Shown here: positions 21,003 to 30,865 of the stretch, in pieces
How the letters are laid out: every line of letters starts with the position of its first letter
How positions within the stretch are numbered: position 1 is the stretch's first letter
Origin: Bordetella parapertussis
GTDB taxonomy: Bacteria > Pseudomonadota > Gammaproteobacteria > Burkholderiales > Burkholderiaceae_A
NCBI GenBank assembly: GCA_945862985.1
Contig: CAMAZF010000002.1
Coordinates: 111,285 to 175,284 of the forward strand
DNA: 64,000 bases
Direction of reading: 5' to 3'
Program-made: the position numbers and the translations under genes
Notes under the pieces: model-generated
What the model was told of the DNA's origin: nothing
The model's database searches: none
Seen by the model: the letters and a program-made list of their open reading frames with translations, nothing else

Positions 21003-22532
21003 ATGGATATGAATGCGCCCGTCTCGCTCCCGCTGGGAGACCTCCGATTCGCAGACATCACCGCCGAGATGTCTGAGGCCAAGCGTTCGGCTTTTCTGTC
21101 CGAGCTGCGCAGCCTCCTTCCTTCAGATGCCTTGCTCACGAGCCTTGAGGCTCGCAAGCCCTATGAATGTGATGGCCTCTCTGGATATCGGCATGTGCCA
21201 GCGGCTGTGGCATTGCCCCACACGGAGGAACAGGCTGCCGCAGTTCTCAGGTGCTGCCGAGATCATGATGTTCCGGTGGTGGCCCGGGGTGCCGGCACGG
21301 GACTCTCGGGTGGGGCGACCCCGCATCGAGGAGGCCTCGTGCTGAGCCTGGCGAGGCTCTCTCGCATTCTCTCCATCGATCCACTCGCTCGCACGGCGCG
21401 CGTGCAGCCAGGGGTGCGGAACCTCGCCATCAGTGAGGCAGCCGCGCCCTACGGACTCTATTACGCCCCTGATCCCTCCTCTCAGATTGCCTGCACCATT
21501 GGCGGGAATGTGGCTGAAAACTCAGGCGGCGTTCATTGTCTGAAATACGGCCTGACGGTTCACAACGTGCTTCGAGTGCGCGGTCTCACCATCGATGGAG
21601 AAGTGATTGAGCTGGGCAGTGAGGCCCTCGATACTCAGGGCTATGACCTGCTCGCTTTGGCCATCGGCTCGGAGGGCATGTTGGTGGTCACCACCGAGGT
21701 CACGGTTCGCCTGGTGCCCAAGCCCCAGTTGGCTCGGGTGATCATGGCGTCGTTTGATGATGTCGAGAAGGCTGGGCAGGCCGTTGCCGATCTGATCGCA
21801 GCCGGCATCATTCCCGCCGGCCTGGAGATGATGGACCAGGGCATGACCGAGGCGGTCGAGGAGTTCGTGCATGCCGGCTATGACACCCGCGCGGCAGCGA
21901 TTCTCCTGTGTGAGTCAGATGGCACGCCAGAGGAAGTGGCCGAAGAGATCGAGCATATGCAGCAGGTCTTGCGTCAGAGTGGCGCCATCGATCTGCGCGT
22001 GTCCGAGAGTGAGGCCGAGCGTCTTCGATTCTGGTCTGGGCGCAAGAACGCCTTCCCGGCTTCGGGTCGAATCTCGCCGGACTATTACTGCATCGATGGG
22101 ACCATCCCTCGCCGTAAGCTCGGAGACATGCTCAGGCGAATCGCTGCGCTTGAGCAGAAGTACGGACTTCGCTGCCTCAATGTTTTTCATGCGGGTGACG
22201 GAAACCTGCACCCCCTGATCTTGTTCGATGCCAGTCAGCCGGGAGAGTTTGAGCAGACTGAACGGTTTGGCGCCGAGATTCTCGAGATCTGTGTGGCATT
22301 TGGCGGCACGGTCACCGGGGAACATGGCGTGGGCATCGAGAAGATTGGCAGCATGTGCACGCAGTTCTCCCCCGCAGAGCTCAGCGGCTTCTTTGCGGTC
22401 AAACGAGCGTTTGATCCTCAGGGACTGCTGAACCCCGGTAAGGCCATTCCCACGCTCACGCGATGTGCAGAGATGGGGCGTATGCATGTCCACGCGGGTG
22501 CACTGCGCTTCCCTGAGCTTCCGAGATACTAG
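21003..22532 (+). CDS. glcD: GlcD, glycolate oxidase FAD subunit
   Basis: Catalytic FAD-linked subunit of glycolate oxidase (GlcDEF), which oxidises glycolate to glyoxylate and passes electrons to the respiratory chain. The 509 residues show the PCMH-type FAD domain with ARGAGTGLSGGATP, then CTIGGNVAENSGG and YDLLALAIGSEG, and the FAD-oxidase C-terminal domain with HAGDGNLHP and GEHGVG. A second Met two codons in is an equally good start. It is first in a tight three-gene operon. Glycolate is a major phytoplankton exudate, so the operon hints at life near phototrophs. Confidence 0.94.
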   Translation: MDMNAPVSLPLGDLRFADITAEMSEAKRSAFLSELRSLLPSDALLTSLEARKPYECDGLSGYRHVPAAVALPHTEEQAAAVLRCCRDHDVPVVARGAGTGLSGGATPHRGGLVLSLARLSRILSIDPLARTARVQPGVRNLAISEAAAPYGLYYAPDPSSQIACTIGGNVAENSGGVHCLKYGLTVHNVLRVRGLTIDGEVIELGSEALDTQGYDLLALAIGSEGMLVVTTEVTVRLVPKPQLARVIMASFDDVEKAGQAVADLIAAGIIPAGLEMMDQGMTEAVEEFVHAGYDTRAAAILLCESDGTPEEVAEEIEHMQQVLRQSGAIDLRVSESEAERLRFWSGRKNAFPASGRISPDYYCIDGTIPRRKLGDMLRRIAALEQKYGLRCLNVFHAGDGNLHPLILFDASQPGEFEQTERFGAEILEICVAFGGTVTGEHGVGIEKIGSMCTQFSPAELSGFFAVKRAFDPQGLLNPGKAIPTLTRCAEMGRMHVHAGALRFPELPRY

Positions 22533-22534
22533 TG

Positions 22535-23653
22535 ATGGCTGCCGAACATTGGCTGCAAGACGCGCAGCGCCTGCTGCAGGAGGCGCGTGCCCAATCCAGG
22601 GCGGTATCCATTCAGGGGCACGGCTCGAAGGCCTTTTATGGCAACGCTCGGCCAGAAGGGGCGTTGACGCTCTCCACCTTGGCCTATTCGGGAGTGGTGA
22701 ATCACGACCCCACGGAACTGGTCGTGGTCGCCCGTGCGGGCACGCCGATTGTCGATCTTGAGTCTGTCTTGGCTGAACAGGGGCAGAGCCTGGCCTTTGA
22801 GCCTCCTCGGTTCGGGATGCATCAGCGAGGCACGGTGGGCGGCATGGTGGCGACCGGCCTGAGCGGTCCCGCACGTCTGTCCGCTGGAAGCTGCCGTGAC
22901 GCACTCCTTGGCATGACCGTGCTCAACAGCAGCGGCGAGTGTCTCCGATTTGGCGGGACGGTCATGAAGAATGTGGCGGGCTATGACATGACAAGGCTGC
23001 ATGCCGGCGCGCTGGGCACCTTGGGGGTGATTCTCGATGTGGCGATCAAGGTCCTTCCGAGGCCCACCTCCAGTCTGACGCTCAGCGTCTCGATGGACCA
23101 GGGGGAGGCATTGGCTCAGACCAGTGCATGGCTCGCGCAGCCACTGCCTCTGGCGGCAACCGCCTGGCTTCCGGATGGACAACTGGTTCTGCGCCTCTCC
23201 GGCGCACGCGCTGCGGTGGAGTCTGCTGCGGGACGATTCCAAAGGGAATGGGGTGCTTCTCGCACCCGCCTCTGGGGTCAGGATGAGGCTGCAGGATTCT
23301 GGAATGGCCTGCGCGATCAGACCCACGCCTTTTTCGAGCAGCCCAAGTCGGGCCAGAGCCTCTGGCGCCTCTCGGTCCCACCCACCACTCCGGCCATCGC
23401 CCTCGATGGCGAGGGCCCTCTGATTGAATGGGGTGGCGGCCAGCGTTGGCTGTGGACCCATGCGTCTGGCCCGGAGCTTCGTCGTTTGATCCACGGCCAT
23501 GGCGGGCACGCCACTCGATTCCGGGGCGAGGACCCTCAAACCGAGGCGTTCTCCCCCCTATCACCCCTTTTGCATGGTGTTCACGAGAGGCTCAAGGCGG
23601 AGCTTGACCCGCATCGGCTTTTGGAACCCGGCCGACTCTATCAGGGACTCTAG
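22535..23653 (+). CDS. glcE: GlcE, glycolate oxidase FAD-binding subunit
   Basis: Second FAD-domain subunit of glycolate oxidase, shorter than GlcD (372 residues) and lacking its full C-terminal oxidase domain, as usual. Recognisable segments are RGTVGGMVATGLSGPAR, GGTVMKNVAGYDMTRL and the closing FDPxRLxNPGR-like LDPHRLLEPGRLY. The ATG at 22535 follows the glcD stop by 2 bp; a GTG at 22532 overlaps that stop and is an alternative. GlcF follows with a 1 bp gap. Confidence 0.92.
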   Translation: MAAEHWLQDAQRLLQEARAQSRAVSIQGHGSKAFYGNARPEGALTLSTLAYSGVVNHDPTELVVVARAGTPIVDLESVLAEQGQSLAFEPPRFGMHQRGTVGGMVATGLSGPARLSAGSCRDALLGMTVLNSSGECLRFGGTVMKNVAGYDMTRLHAGALGTLGVILDVAIKVLPRPTSSLTLSVSMDQGEALAQTSAWLAQPLPLAATAWLPDGQLVLRLSGARAAVESAAGRFQREWGASRTRLWGQDEAAGFWNGLRDQTHAFFEQPKSGQSLWRLSVPPTTPAIALDGEGPLIEWGGGQRWLWTHASGPELRRLIHGHGGHATRFRGEDPQTEAFSPLSPLLHGVHERLKAELDPHRLLEPGRLYQGL

Positions 23654-23654
23654 G

Positions 23655-24917
23655 ATGGAAACCCAACTCGCTCCCTTTATGCAGGGCACGCCGCAGGGGG
23701 AGGCCGCCGCGGAGATTCTTGGCCGGTGTGTCCATTGCGGCTTCTGCACGGCCACCTGCCCAACCTACCAATTGCTGGGTGACGAGCTGGATGGTCCGCG
23801 CGGTCGAATCTATCTAATGAAACAGATGTTCGAGGGAGCTGAGGTCGGAGTGGAGACGCTCACGCACCTGGACCGCTGTCTCACCTGCCGTAACTGCGAG
23901 ACCACCTGTCCCTCTGGAGTGGAATATGGTCGTCTGGTGGACATCGGTCGCACCGTGGCAGAGCAGCGCATTGAGCGACCACTGGGTCAGAAGGTTCTCA
24001 GAGGCTTGCTTCGCGAAGGCCTCACCTCTCCCTTGTTCGGCCCCGCTCTGTCGGTGGGTCGTGCCGTTCGTGGCCTCCTTCCAGCAGCCCTGAGGGAGAA
24101 GGTCCCCCAAGGAAGACCCGCTGGGCCGACTGTGCAAGGCCAGCATGCCCGTCGGCTGATTCTCCCCTCGGGATGTGTTCAGCCCTCCATGCTCCCGGGG
24201 ATTGATGGGGCCACCCTTCGCGTCATGGATCAGCTGGGTTTCTCAGCGGCCTTGCCTGAGGGCCAAGCCCCCGCGCGGTGCTGTGGGGCCATACGCCAGC
24301 ATCTCTCAGACGCAAAAGGTGCGTTGGAGCAGATCAAACAGAATGTGGACGCCTGGCATCCACTGCTGGCCTCTGGCGCTGCAGAGGGCATCTTGCTGAA
24401 CGCGTCGGGCTGCGCGGTCATGGTGAAGGACTATGGCCACCTCCTCGCCTCAGACCCTGCCTATGCAGAGCGCGCGGCGCTCGTCAGTGATCGCGCGATG
24501 GACCCCATTGAATGGCTTGAGCCGTTGCTGCCGCAGATTCAACAGCTCCTGGCGCAGCTCAATCGTGACCAGCTCACCGAGGAGCAGTCCCAGCTGGTCT
24601 ATCACGCGCCTTGCACCCAGCAACACGGACTCAAGCTTCGAGGTCATGTTGAGAGGTTCCTCACCGCGCTGGGTGCGCGTCTGCAGCCCGTGGCCGATTC
24701 ACACCTCTGCTGTGGGTCTGCTGGCACCTATTCTGTTTTGCAGCCCAGCCTCTCTCATGCACTGCGGGACCGAAAGCTTCAGGCGCTCGAGGCCCAGTCT
24801 CCCATCTGCATCCTCTCCGCAAATGTGGGCTGCATCACACATCTCGCCGCAGCGGCGGGTCGACCGGTTCTCCATTGGATGGAGTGGTTAGACGACCGTC
24901 TGGCTGGTCGGCTCTAG
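23655..24917 (+). CDS. glcF: GlcF, glycolate oxidase iron-sulfur subunit
   Basis: Iron-sulfur electron-transfer subunit of glycolate oxidase. The 420 residues begin with two 4Fe-4S motifs, C25-V-H-C-G-F-C-T-A-T-C35-P and C75-L-T-C-R-N-C-E-T-T-C85-P, followed by two CCG domains (CCGAIRQHL and HLCCGSAGTYS) that probably bind the quinone-side cofactor. The ATG at 23655 is 1 bp after glcE; longer in-frame extensions lie inside glcE and are rejected. The end overlaps convergent anmK by 4 bp. Confidence 0.94.
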   Translation: METQLAPFMQGTPQGEAAAEILGRCVHCGFCTATCPTYQLLGDELDGPRGRIYLMKQMFEGAEVGVETLTHLDRCLTCRNCETTCPSGVEYGRLVDIGRTVAEQRIERPLGQKVLRGLLREGLTSPLFGPALSVGRAVRGLLPAALREKVPQGRPAGPTVQGQHARRLILPSGCVQPSMLPGIDGATLRVMDQLGFSAALPEGQAPARCCGAIRQHLSDAKGALEQIKQNVDAWHPLLASGAAEGILLNASGCAVMVKDYGHLLASDPAYAERAALVSDRAMDPIEWLEPLLPQIQQLLAQLNRDQLTEEQSQLVYHAPCTQQHGLKLRGHVERFLTALGARLQPVADSHLCCGSAGTYSVLQPSLSHALRDRKLQALEAQSPICILSANVGCITHLAAAAGRPVLHWMEWLDDRLAGRL

Positions 24918-26020
24918 GCGTCGGTTCTCACCAAGGCAGGCGTGATGCTGCCCAGCACGCGAGGGCCCCTGGCCCCTGTCACCCCAGGGTGATTCCCTGG
25001 GCGTCGAAGGAGGCACTGGCCGGTGAGCCAGGCAAATGCGCCGGCCTCGATGTCGTCTGTGGGCCAGCCAATGGCATCCGTGGTGAGCACGTCGCAGTTC
25101 CACGCCCGAACCCGCTCCGTGAGCCGATGAACCAGGGCCGTGTTGTGTACGCCACCACCGCAGAGGTAGAGCGCTTCGAGGTTCCTTGGAATCTGTTGAA
25201 GCACGCTCTGAACGGTGAGCTCGAGTAAGGTGGCCTGAACCACGACGGGCTCCAACGCCTGTGTGTGCTGTTTGAGGTGGGCCTCCAGCCAGTTCAGAGA
25301 AAAGTCATCGCGGCCGGTGCTCTTCGGTCCCACGGTCTGAAAGAAGCGGTCTGAGAGGAGTTGATGGAGCAGGGCTGCGTCTGGTGTTGCCGAGGCGGCC
25401 CAGGCGCCCGCCTCATCGAAGGGTTGTTGACGGTGCTTCTGACTCCAGAGGTCCATGAGTGTGTTGGCCGGACCCGTGTCGAATCCGCGAACGGTGTCGC
25501 CATCCATGACACTGAGGTTTGCAATCCCACCGAGGTTGAGCACGCCCACCGCACCCACATGACGGCCCGACAGCAGGGCAGCATGGAAGGGGGGGACCAG
25601 CGGCGCACCTTGACCGCCTGCGGCAAGGTCACGGCTCCGAAAATCGTGCACGACGTCAAGGCCAAGCAGCTCTGCCAGAACCGCAGGGGCGGCGAGCTGC
25701 AGGCTCAGTCCTTGGTCAGGCCAGTGACGCACCGTCTGGCCATGAATCCCTACGGCTCGGACGGGGGCAGGACTCTCCCCCTTGAGCTGCTCGACGACAG
25801 GGGCCATGGCCTTCATGAGCGCGCGGCTGGCCACGGCAATCTGGAGCAGAGGGTCTGGCTCCCATTGACTGGTCTGGATGCGGCCGAGCTGTTCACGCAA
25901 GTGCTCAGGCATCCGCTCGTGCACGCTGGCGATGCGCACGGGGGTCGATGAGGAGAGATCGACCAGGCAGGCATCGATGCCATCCATCGAAGTGCCTGTC
26001 ATGACGCCGATGGTGAACAT
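24914..26020 (-). CDS. anmK: AnmK, anhydro-N-acetylmuramic acid kinase
   Basis: Phosphorylates and opens 1,6-anhydro-MurNAc during murein recycling, feeding MurNAc-6-P to MurQ. The 368 residues have the family start with GTSMDGIDA (9-17), VVHDFRSRDLAAGGQGAPLVP, GVLNLGGIANLS and FDTGPANTLMD. It lies directly downstream of an M23 cell-wall hydrolase gene and overlaps it by one base (TGATG), so both act on peptidoglycan turnover. Together with mpl at the window start it shows that this organism recycles murein. Confidence 0.95.
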   Translation of the reverse strand: MFTIGVMTGTSMDGIDACLVDLSSSTPVRIASVHERMPEHLREQLGRIQTSQWEPDPLLQIAVASRALMKAMAPVVEQLKGESPAPVRAVGIHGQTVRHWPDQGLSLQLAAPAVLAELLGLDVVHDFRSRDLAAGGQGAPLVPPFHAALLSGRHVGAVGVLNLGGIANLSVMDGDTVRGFDTGPANTLMDLWSQKHRQQPFDEAGAWAASATPDAALLHQLLSDRFFQTVGPKSTGRDDFSLNWLEAHLKQHTQALEPVVVQATLLELTVQSVLQQIPRNLEALYLCGGGVHNTALVHRLTERVRAWNCDVLTTDAIGWPTDDIEAGAFAWLTGQCLLRRPGNHPGVTGARGPRVLGSITPALVRTDA

Positions 26021-27330
26021 CAGGAGGGCCTGGGCTTGAGGCTGGCGGTGTTCACGTTGTCAAGCAGGGAGAGCCGCTTGCGCAGATCATCCGCAACCGC
26101 CTGAAAGGCCGTGAGGTTTGCCCCTTCGAGGCTTGGCACCTGCGGGTTCTCTCGAGCGATCTTCGACGGGTCAATGGAGCGGCCTTGAATGCGAAACTCA
26201 TAGTGCAGGTGGGGGCCTGTCGCCCACCCGGTGGCCCCCACGTATCCAATCACCTCACCCATGCGCACCTCGCGGCCCACTTGAACGCCGGGTGCATATC
26301 GAGAGAGGTGGGCGTAATAGGTGCTGTAGCGAAGGTTGTGCTGAATCTCAACCGAATTGCCATAACCCCCGTTGTATCCACGCTCCACGATCTTTCCATC
26401 CGCTACTGCCCGGACAGGGGTACCCACCGGCGCGGCGTAATCCACACCCCGGTGGGCACGAGGGTCGCCAAAGAGTGGGTGCAGTCGGTAGCTGGTGAAG
26501 CTTGAGCTGATCCGGGTGTATCGCAGGGGAGCGGCCAGAAAACCCCGGCGGACTGACTTTCCCTCCGCGTCGTAGTAACTGCCGCGGCCGTCTGGACTCA
26601 CGAAGTAAAGCGCCTCATGGGTCTGGCCGGAGGCCTCGAATCTCACCGCCAGAAGCTTGTGTTCCCCCGTGTCCCGGCCAGCGATCCGTTGTGCCTCGTA
26701 AATGACGCGGACCTTGTCGCCCGGCTTGACCTGCCTTCGAAAGTCGAGGTCGGATTCGAAGAGGCTCACCACTTCTTCTGTGATCTTGGCAGGGACTCCG
26801 GCTTGGTCCATGGCGCCGAAGAAGGACTGTCCCACCTCAACCGAGCGATGCTCGACCTGGGTCTCGGCCGTGAGGGTGCCCGTGCGCACCTGAAATTTAC
26901 CCTCGCCGATCCGCTCGACAAGCCAGGCGTCATCGCCGCTGTAGAGCTGAAGGCGCAGTAGCCGGCCTGAGAGATCCGTCTGGACGATGGCTGAACGCCC
27001 CGTGCTGGAGCGCAAGACAGCGGCATTGCGCCGGTCTTGATTCAGGAAGGCGAGCGCGGCCTCGTCTTGAATGCCCATACGCTCGAAGAGCTTGGCCATC
27101 GTGTCCCCTCGTCGGACCTCATCCTCTCGGGAGAGGTCGAGCCCGTGTGCCTGGAGGGCCTTGAGCTGGTCGTCGAGTGAGGGGCTGGCGAGTGCCACGC
27201 GCACAGGCTGGTTGAGCAGCGCTGACTCGGCCTCCGAGAGGGGCGCAAGGCCGAGGGCAGTCAGAAATGCAAGGCCCACGCCAAGGCCGGCAGAGCCATA
27301 GATCCAGGTATTGAGCGCGCGAGGGGTCAT
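26020..27330 (-). CDS. M23-family murein endopeptidase with membrane anchor
   Basis: Predicted periplasmic D,D-endopeptidase like MepM, cutting cross-links so that new strands can be inserted. The 436 residues have an N-terminal hydrophobic segment (about 9-30), a middle region of the OapA/LysM-like kind found in MepM proteins (residues about 60-260) and a C-terminal LytM domain with HRGVDYAAPVGTPV and GPHLHYEF, which hold the zinc ligands. The ATG at 27328-27330 is chosen because the upstream extension has no family resemblance. It is divergent from tyrS with only 19 bp between starts. Confidence 0.9.
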   Translation of the reverse strand: MTPRALNTWIYGSAGLGVGLAFLTALGLAPLSEAESALLNQPVRVALASPSLDDQLKALQAHGLDLSREDEVRRGDTMAKLFERMGIQDEAALAFLNQDRRNAAVLRSSTGRSAIVQTDLSGRLLRLQLYSGDDAWLVERIGEGKFQVRTGTLTAETQVEHRSVEVGQSFFGAMDQAGVPAKITEEVVSLFESDLDFRRQVKPGDKVRVIYEAQRIAGRDTGEHKLLAVRFEASGQTHEALYFVSPDGRGSYYDAEGKSVRRGFLAAPLRYTRISSSFTSYRLHPLFGDPRAHRGVDYAAPVGTPVRAVADGKIVERGYNGGYGNSVEIQHNLRYSTYYAHLSRYAPGVQVGREVRMGEVIGYVGATGWATGPHLHYEFRIQGRSIDPSKIARENPQVPSLEGANLTAFQAVADDLRKRLSLLDNVNTASLKPRPS

Positions 27331-27349
27331 CACAAGTAAAATTCTACTG

Positions 27350-28585
27350 ATGCTTTCCTCTACCCCCCCACTTTCCCCTTCAGTCGAGCATGCGCTCTCG
27401 GTTGCCCTTCGGGGTGCAGACGAGCTGCTCGTGCTGGAGGAACTCCAGTCCAAGCTGCAGCGCAGCGAGGCGACGGGCCAGCCGCTGAGGGTCAAACTGG
27501 GCCTTGACCCCACCGCACCGGACCTGCATCTTGGGCACACCGTGGTGCTCAATAAGCTCCGGCAACTCCAAGATCTGGGGCATCAGGTCATCTTTCTGAT
27601 TGGTGATTTCACCGCCTTGATCGGAGACCCCACGGGCCGCAACAGCACCCGCCCCCCCCTGACCCCAGACGAGATTGCACAGAATGCGGAGACATACTTT
27701 CGCCAGGCCTCGCTTGTTTTAGATCCCGAGAGAACGGAGATTCGACGCAATTCAGAGTGGTGTGAGCCCCTGGGGGCTCAGGGCATGATCCGGCTCGCGG
27801 CCCAGTCGACGGTCGCCCGAATGCTCGAGCGCGACGACTTCACCAAGCGCTATAAATCTGGCACGCCCATCTCGGTCCATGAGTTCCTCTATCCCCTCAT
27901 GCAGGGCTATGACTCGGTGGTCCTCAAGGCCGATCTTGAGCTCGGTGGCACAGACCAGAAGTTCAACCTGCTGATGGGCCGAGAACTCCAGCGAAATGCG
28001 GGTCAGTCACCCCAGTGCGTGCTGACCATGCCCCTGCTGGAGGGACTCGACGGGGTGGAGAAGATGAGCAAGAGCAAGGGCAATTACATTGGCATTGCCG
28101 AGCCGCCTGACGACATGTTTGGCAAGCTCATGTCGATCTCCGACACCCTGATGTGGAGATACTTTCTCCTGCTCTCCTTCCGAAGCGAGGCTGAGATTCA
28201 ATCGCTCAAAGAACAGGCTGAAGCCGGAAGAAACCCTCGCGACATCAAGGTTGAACTGGCGCAAGAGATCGTCACGCGTTTCCACTCTTCCTCGGCCGCG
28301 CAGGCGGCTTTGGCGAACTTTGAAGCCCGTTTCAAGCAAGGGGAGATTCCTCAGGACCTGGAACCGATTCGGCTTGCAGGGGGTCCTTTCAGCATTGGGC
28401 AGCTGCTCAAGGACTGCGGTCTGGTGTCTTCGGGGTCTGAGGCCAACCGCAACATTGAGCAGGGGGGCGTCAAGATCAACGGAGAGCGGGTGTCCGATCG
28501 TCACCTGCAGCTCGAGGCGGGCGATTACGTGCTTCAGGTTGGAAAGCGGCGCTTTGCGCGGGTCCTCATTGGAGGGGAAGTCTGA
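27350..28585 (+). CDS. tyrS: Tyrosyl-tRNA synthetase
   Basis: Class I synthetase charging tRNA-Tyr. The 411-residue protein contains the HIGH-type motif HLGHT (after KLGLDPTAPDL), the second signature KMSKSKGNYIG and a C-terminal S4 RNA-binding domain (ending with the VKINGERVSDRHLQL region). The long KLGLDPTAPDLHLGHT form belongs to the TyrZ-like branch normal in betaproteobacteria. The stop shares one base with the start of the heme A synthase gene. Confidence 0.95.
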   Translation: MLSSTPPLSPSVEHALSVALRGADELLVLEELQSKLQRSEATGQPLRVKLGLDPTAPDLHLGHTVVLNKLRQLQDLGHQVIFLIGDFTALIGDPTGRNSTRPPLTPDEIAQNAETYFRQASLVLDPERTEIRRNSEWCEPLGAQGMIRLAAQSTVARMLERDDFTKRYKSGTPISVHEFLYPLMQGYDSVVLKADLELGGTDQKFNLLMGRELQRNAGQSPQCVLTMPLLEGLDGVEKMSKSKGNYIGIAEPPDDMFGKLMSISDTLMWRYFLLLSFRSEAEIQSLKEQAEAGRNPRDIKVELAQEIVTRFHSSSAAQAALANFEARFKQGEIPQDLEPIRLAGGPFSIGQLLKDCGLVSSGSEANRNIEQGGVKINGERVSDRHLQLEAGDYVLQVGKRRFARVLIGGEV

Positions 28586-29607
28586 TGTCTGAATGGGTTG
28601 CTCCGCGAGAGGCGCGTCGATTCCTGGTCCTGGCGCTGACCACCATTGCCGCGGTCTATTTTCTGATTCTGGTGGGCGGCACCGTGCGAGCCACGGGAGC
28701 AGGCATGGGTTGCCCCGATTGGCCTCTGTGTTTCGGGCAGCTCATTCCTCCCACCTCTGAGGCCCAGCTTCCAGCGAACTGGCGCGAGATCTACAGCCAC
28801 CGAGGGTATGCGGATGCCCCGTTCGACCCGATCAAAACCTGGACGGAATATGTCAATCGGCTCGTAGGTGCCCTCATCGGCCTCTTGGTGCTCACCACCG
28901 CGTGGCTCTCCAGGCCCTATTGGCAGAAGGATCGTTCGGTGGTTTGGGCCGCCTGGGGTGGTGTGTTCTTTGTTGGCTTCAATGGCTGGCTTGGATCCAT
29001 GGTGGTGGCCACCAACCTTCGTCCCGTCATGATTTCGCTTCACATGACCGGCGCTTTCTTGGTTCAGATGTGCCTCATCTACGCGGTGGTTCGCTCCCAG
29101 CGGGAGGCTCTGAGGGAGACGCTGCACACGCTTCCGCGCTGGTTCTCCGGCCTCGTGTTGGCCACCATGGCCGCATTGATCTTGCAGATTGTCATGGGCA
29201 TTCAGATTCGCGAGAGCGTCGATCTGATCTCTCGCGCGGCCACCCCGCTGGAGCGCGACCAGTGGATCGAGATGATCCCGGTCATTTTCTACTTTCATCG
29301 CTCCTTTAGTTGGGTGATTCTCGGGCTTGTAGCCTATCTGGTCTGGAAGCTCTGGAAGAGCCCTCTGCGCAGCACGCCCGTGGGTCGCATCAGCCTCTGG
29401 CTGTTTGGACTCGTGGTGTTTGAGATGCTGCTGGGTGGAGCCCTGAACCATCTCGGATTCCCCCTGCTTGCCCAGCCGGTTCATCTTTTGGCTGCTCACC
29501 TTATTTTTGGAGCCCTTTGGTTCCTCTGGGTGGCCCTTTCCCTTGCACGCCTGAGCCCCGCGGCAAAGGCTTCCTCCACTCCTCTTCACAGGACTTCCCA
29601 TGTTTGA
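28585..29607 (+). CDS. ctaA: Heme A synthase (COX15/CtaA family), Bacteroidota-like sequence type
   Basis: Integral membrane enzyme that oxidises the C8 methyl of heme O to make heme A for aa3/caa3 oxidases. The 340 residues form about eight membrane helices. The first extracellular loop has the paired cysteines of the CtaA type ([13 protein letters not shown]) followed by [13 protein letters not shown], then [27 protein letters not shown] and [13 protein letters not shown]. From memory this arrangement matches Bacteroidota CtaA better than the COX15 usual in Burkholderiales. It is not in a cytochrome oxidase cluster: it overlaps tyrS by 1 bp and glyA by 8 bp. Base composition looks like its neighbours, so any transfer is old. 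Confidence 0.88.
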   Translation: MSEWVAPREARRFLVLALTTIAAVYFLILVGGTVRATGAGMGCPDWPLCFGQLIPPTSEAQLPANWREIYSHRGYADAPFDPIKTWTEYVNRLVGALIGLLVLTTAWLSRPYWQKDRSVVWAAWGGVFFVGFNGWLGSMVVATNLRPVMISLHMTGAFLVQMCLIYAVVRSQREALRETLHTLPRWFSGLVLATMAALILQIVMGIQIRESVDLISRAATPLERDQWIEMIPVIFYFHRSFSWVILGLVAYLVWKLWKSPLRSTPVGRISLWLFGLVVFEMLLGGALNHLGFPLLAQPVHLLAAHLIFGALWFLWVALSLARLSPAAKASSTPLHRTSHV

Positions 29608-30844
29608 TCGCGCCCTCGACCCCGCACACCTCGACCCCGATGTCTTTGCAGCCATCTCCGCGGAAAACCGCCGGCAAGAGGCCCATATCGAACTCATCGC
29701 CTCCGAGAACTATGCAAGCCCTGCAGTCATGGCGGCTCAGGGGTCGCAGCTCACCAACAAATATGCAGAGGGCTACCCTGGAAAGCGCTATTACGGTGGT
29801 TGCGAGCATGTCGATGTGGTGGAGCAGCTCGCCATCGATCGTCTCAAACAGCTCTACGGCTGTGATGCAGCGAATGTGCAGCCCCACTCAGGTGCTCAGG
29901 CCAATACCGCTGTCTTTCTGGCCTTTCTCAAGCCCGGCGACACCATCATGGGTCTTTCGCTGGCTGAGGGGGGGCATCTCACCCATGGCATGCCCTTAAA
30001 CCTCTCCGGTAAATGGTTCAACGTGGTTCCTTACGGGCTCAACGCCCAAGAAGAAATCGACTACGACCGCATGGAGGCGCTCGCTCGTGAACACAAGCCC
30101 AAGCTGCTCATCGCAGGGGCCTCTGCTTACTCCTTGAAAACCGACTGGGCGCGTTTTGCGCGAGTGGCCAAAGAGATCGGTGCCATCTTCATGGTGGACA
30201 TGGCGCACTACTCGGGGCTCATCGCGGCAGGCGTCTATCCCAGCCCTGTGCCTCATGCGGATGTGGTCACCTCCACCACACACAAGAGCCTGCGTGGTCC
30301 GCGCGGGGGAATCATTCTCATGAAGGCCGAGCACGAAAAAGCCATCAACAGCGCCATCTTCCCAGGCATCCAGGGCGGCCCTCTGATGCACGTGATTGCA
30401 GCCAAGGCTGTCGCCTTCGGCGAGGCGCTCAAGCCCGAGTTCAAGACCTATGCGCAGCAGGTCGTAGACAACGCCAAGGTGCTGGCCGAGTCACTGGTGC
30501 AAAGAGGGCTTCGCATCGTGTCTGGTCGCACCGAGAGTCACGTGATGTTGGTTGATCTCCGTGCAAAACAGATCACCGGGAAAGCTGCTGAAGCCGCGCT
30601 GGGTCAGGCACACATCACAGTCAATAAGAATGCCATTCCCAACGATCCTGAGAAGCCCTTTGTGACCAGCGGTATTCGCCTGGGCACCCCTGCATGCACC
30701 ACGCGTGGCTTTGGCGTGGAGGAGATGAAGTTGGTTGCCAACCTGATTGCGGATGTGTTGGAGGCCCCTGAGGATCAGGGCAACCTCTCTCGGGTTCGCG
30801 CTCAGGTTGAGGCTCTTACCGCACGTTTCCCGGTCTACCGTTAA
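29600..30844 (+). CDS. glyA: Serine hydroxymethyltransferase
   Basis: PLP enzyme interconverting serine and glycine with transfer of a one-carbon unit to THF. The 414 residues show [26 protein letters not shown] and the PLP lysine at Lys229 within [13 protein letters not shown], the same number as in the E. coli enzyme. It overlaps ctaA by 8 bp and is followed after 21 bp by nrdR, a gene pair conserved in many Proteobacteria. With purU and purM it contributes to one-carbon and purine metabolism. Confidence 0.97.
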   Translation: MFDRALDPAHLDPDVFAAISAENRRQEAHIELIASENYASPAVMAAQGSQLTNKYAEGYPGKRYYGGCEHVDVVEQLAIDRLKQLYGCDAANVQPHSGAQANTAVFLAFLKPGDTIMGLSLAEGGHLTHGMPLNLSGKWFNVVPYGLNAQEEIDYDRMEALAREHKPKLLIAGASAYSLKTDWARFARVAKEIGAIFMVDMAHYSGLIAAGVYPSPVPHADVVTSTTHKSLRGPRGGIILMKAEHEKAINSAIFPGIQGGPLMHVIAAKAVAFGEALKPEFKTYAQQVVDNAKVLAESLVQRGLRIVSGRTESHVMLVDLRAKQITGKAAEAALGQAHITVNKNAIPNDPEKPFVTSGIRLGTPACTTRGFGVEEMKLVANLIADVLEAPEDQGNLSRVRAQVEALTARFPVYR

Positions 30845-30865
30845 GCGCGGCGGGGCTCAACGCTC

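Noticed and set aside
23499..23654. Extended GlcF start inside glcE
   Set aside because: The extra 52 residues have no family match; ATG 23655 directly follows the glcE stop.
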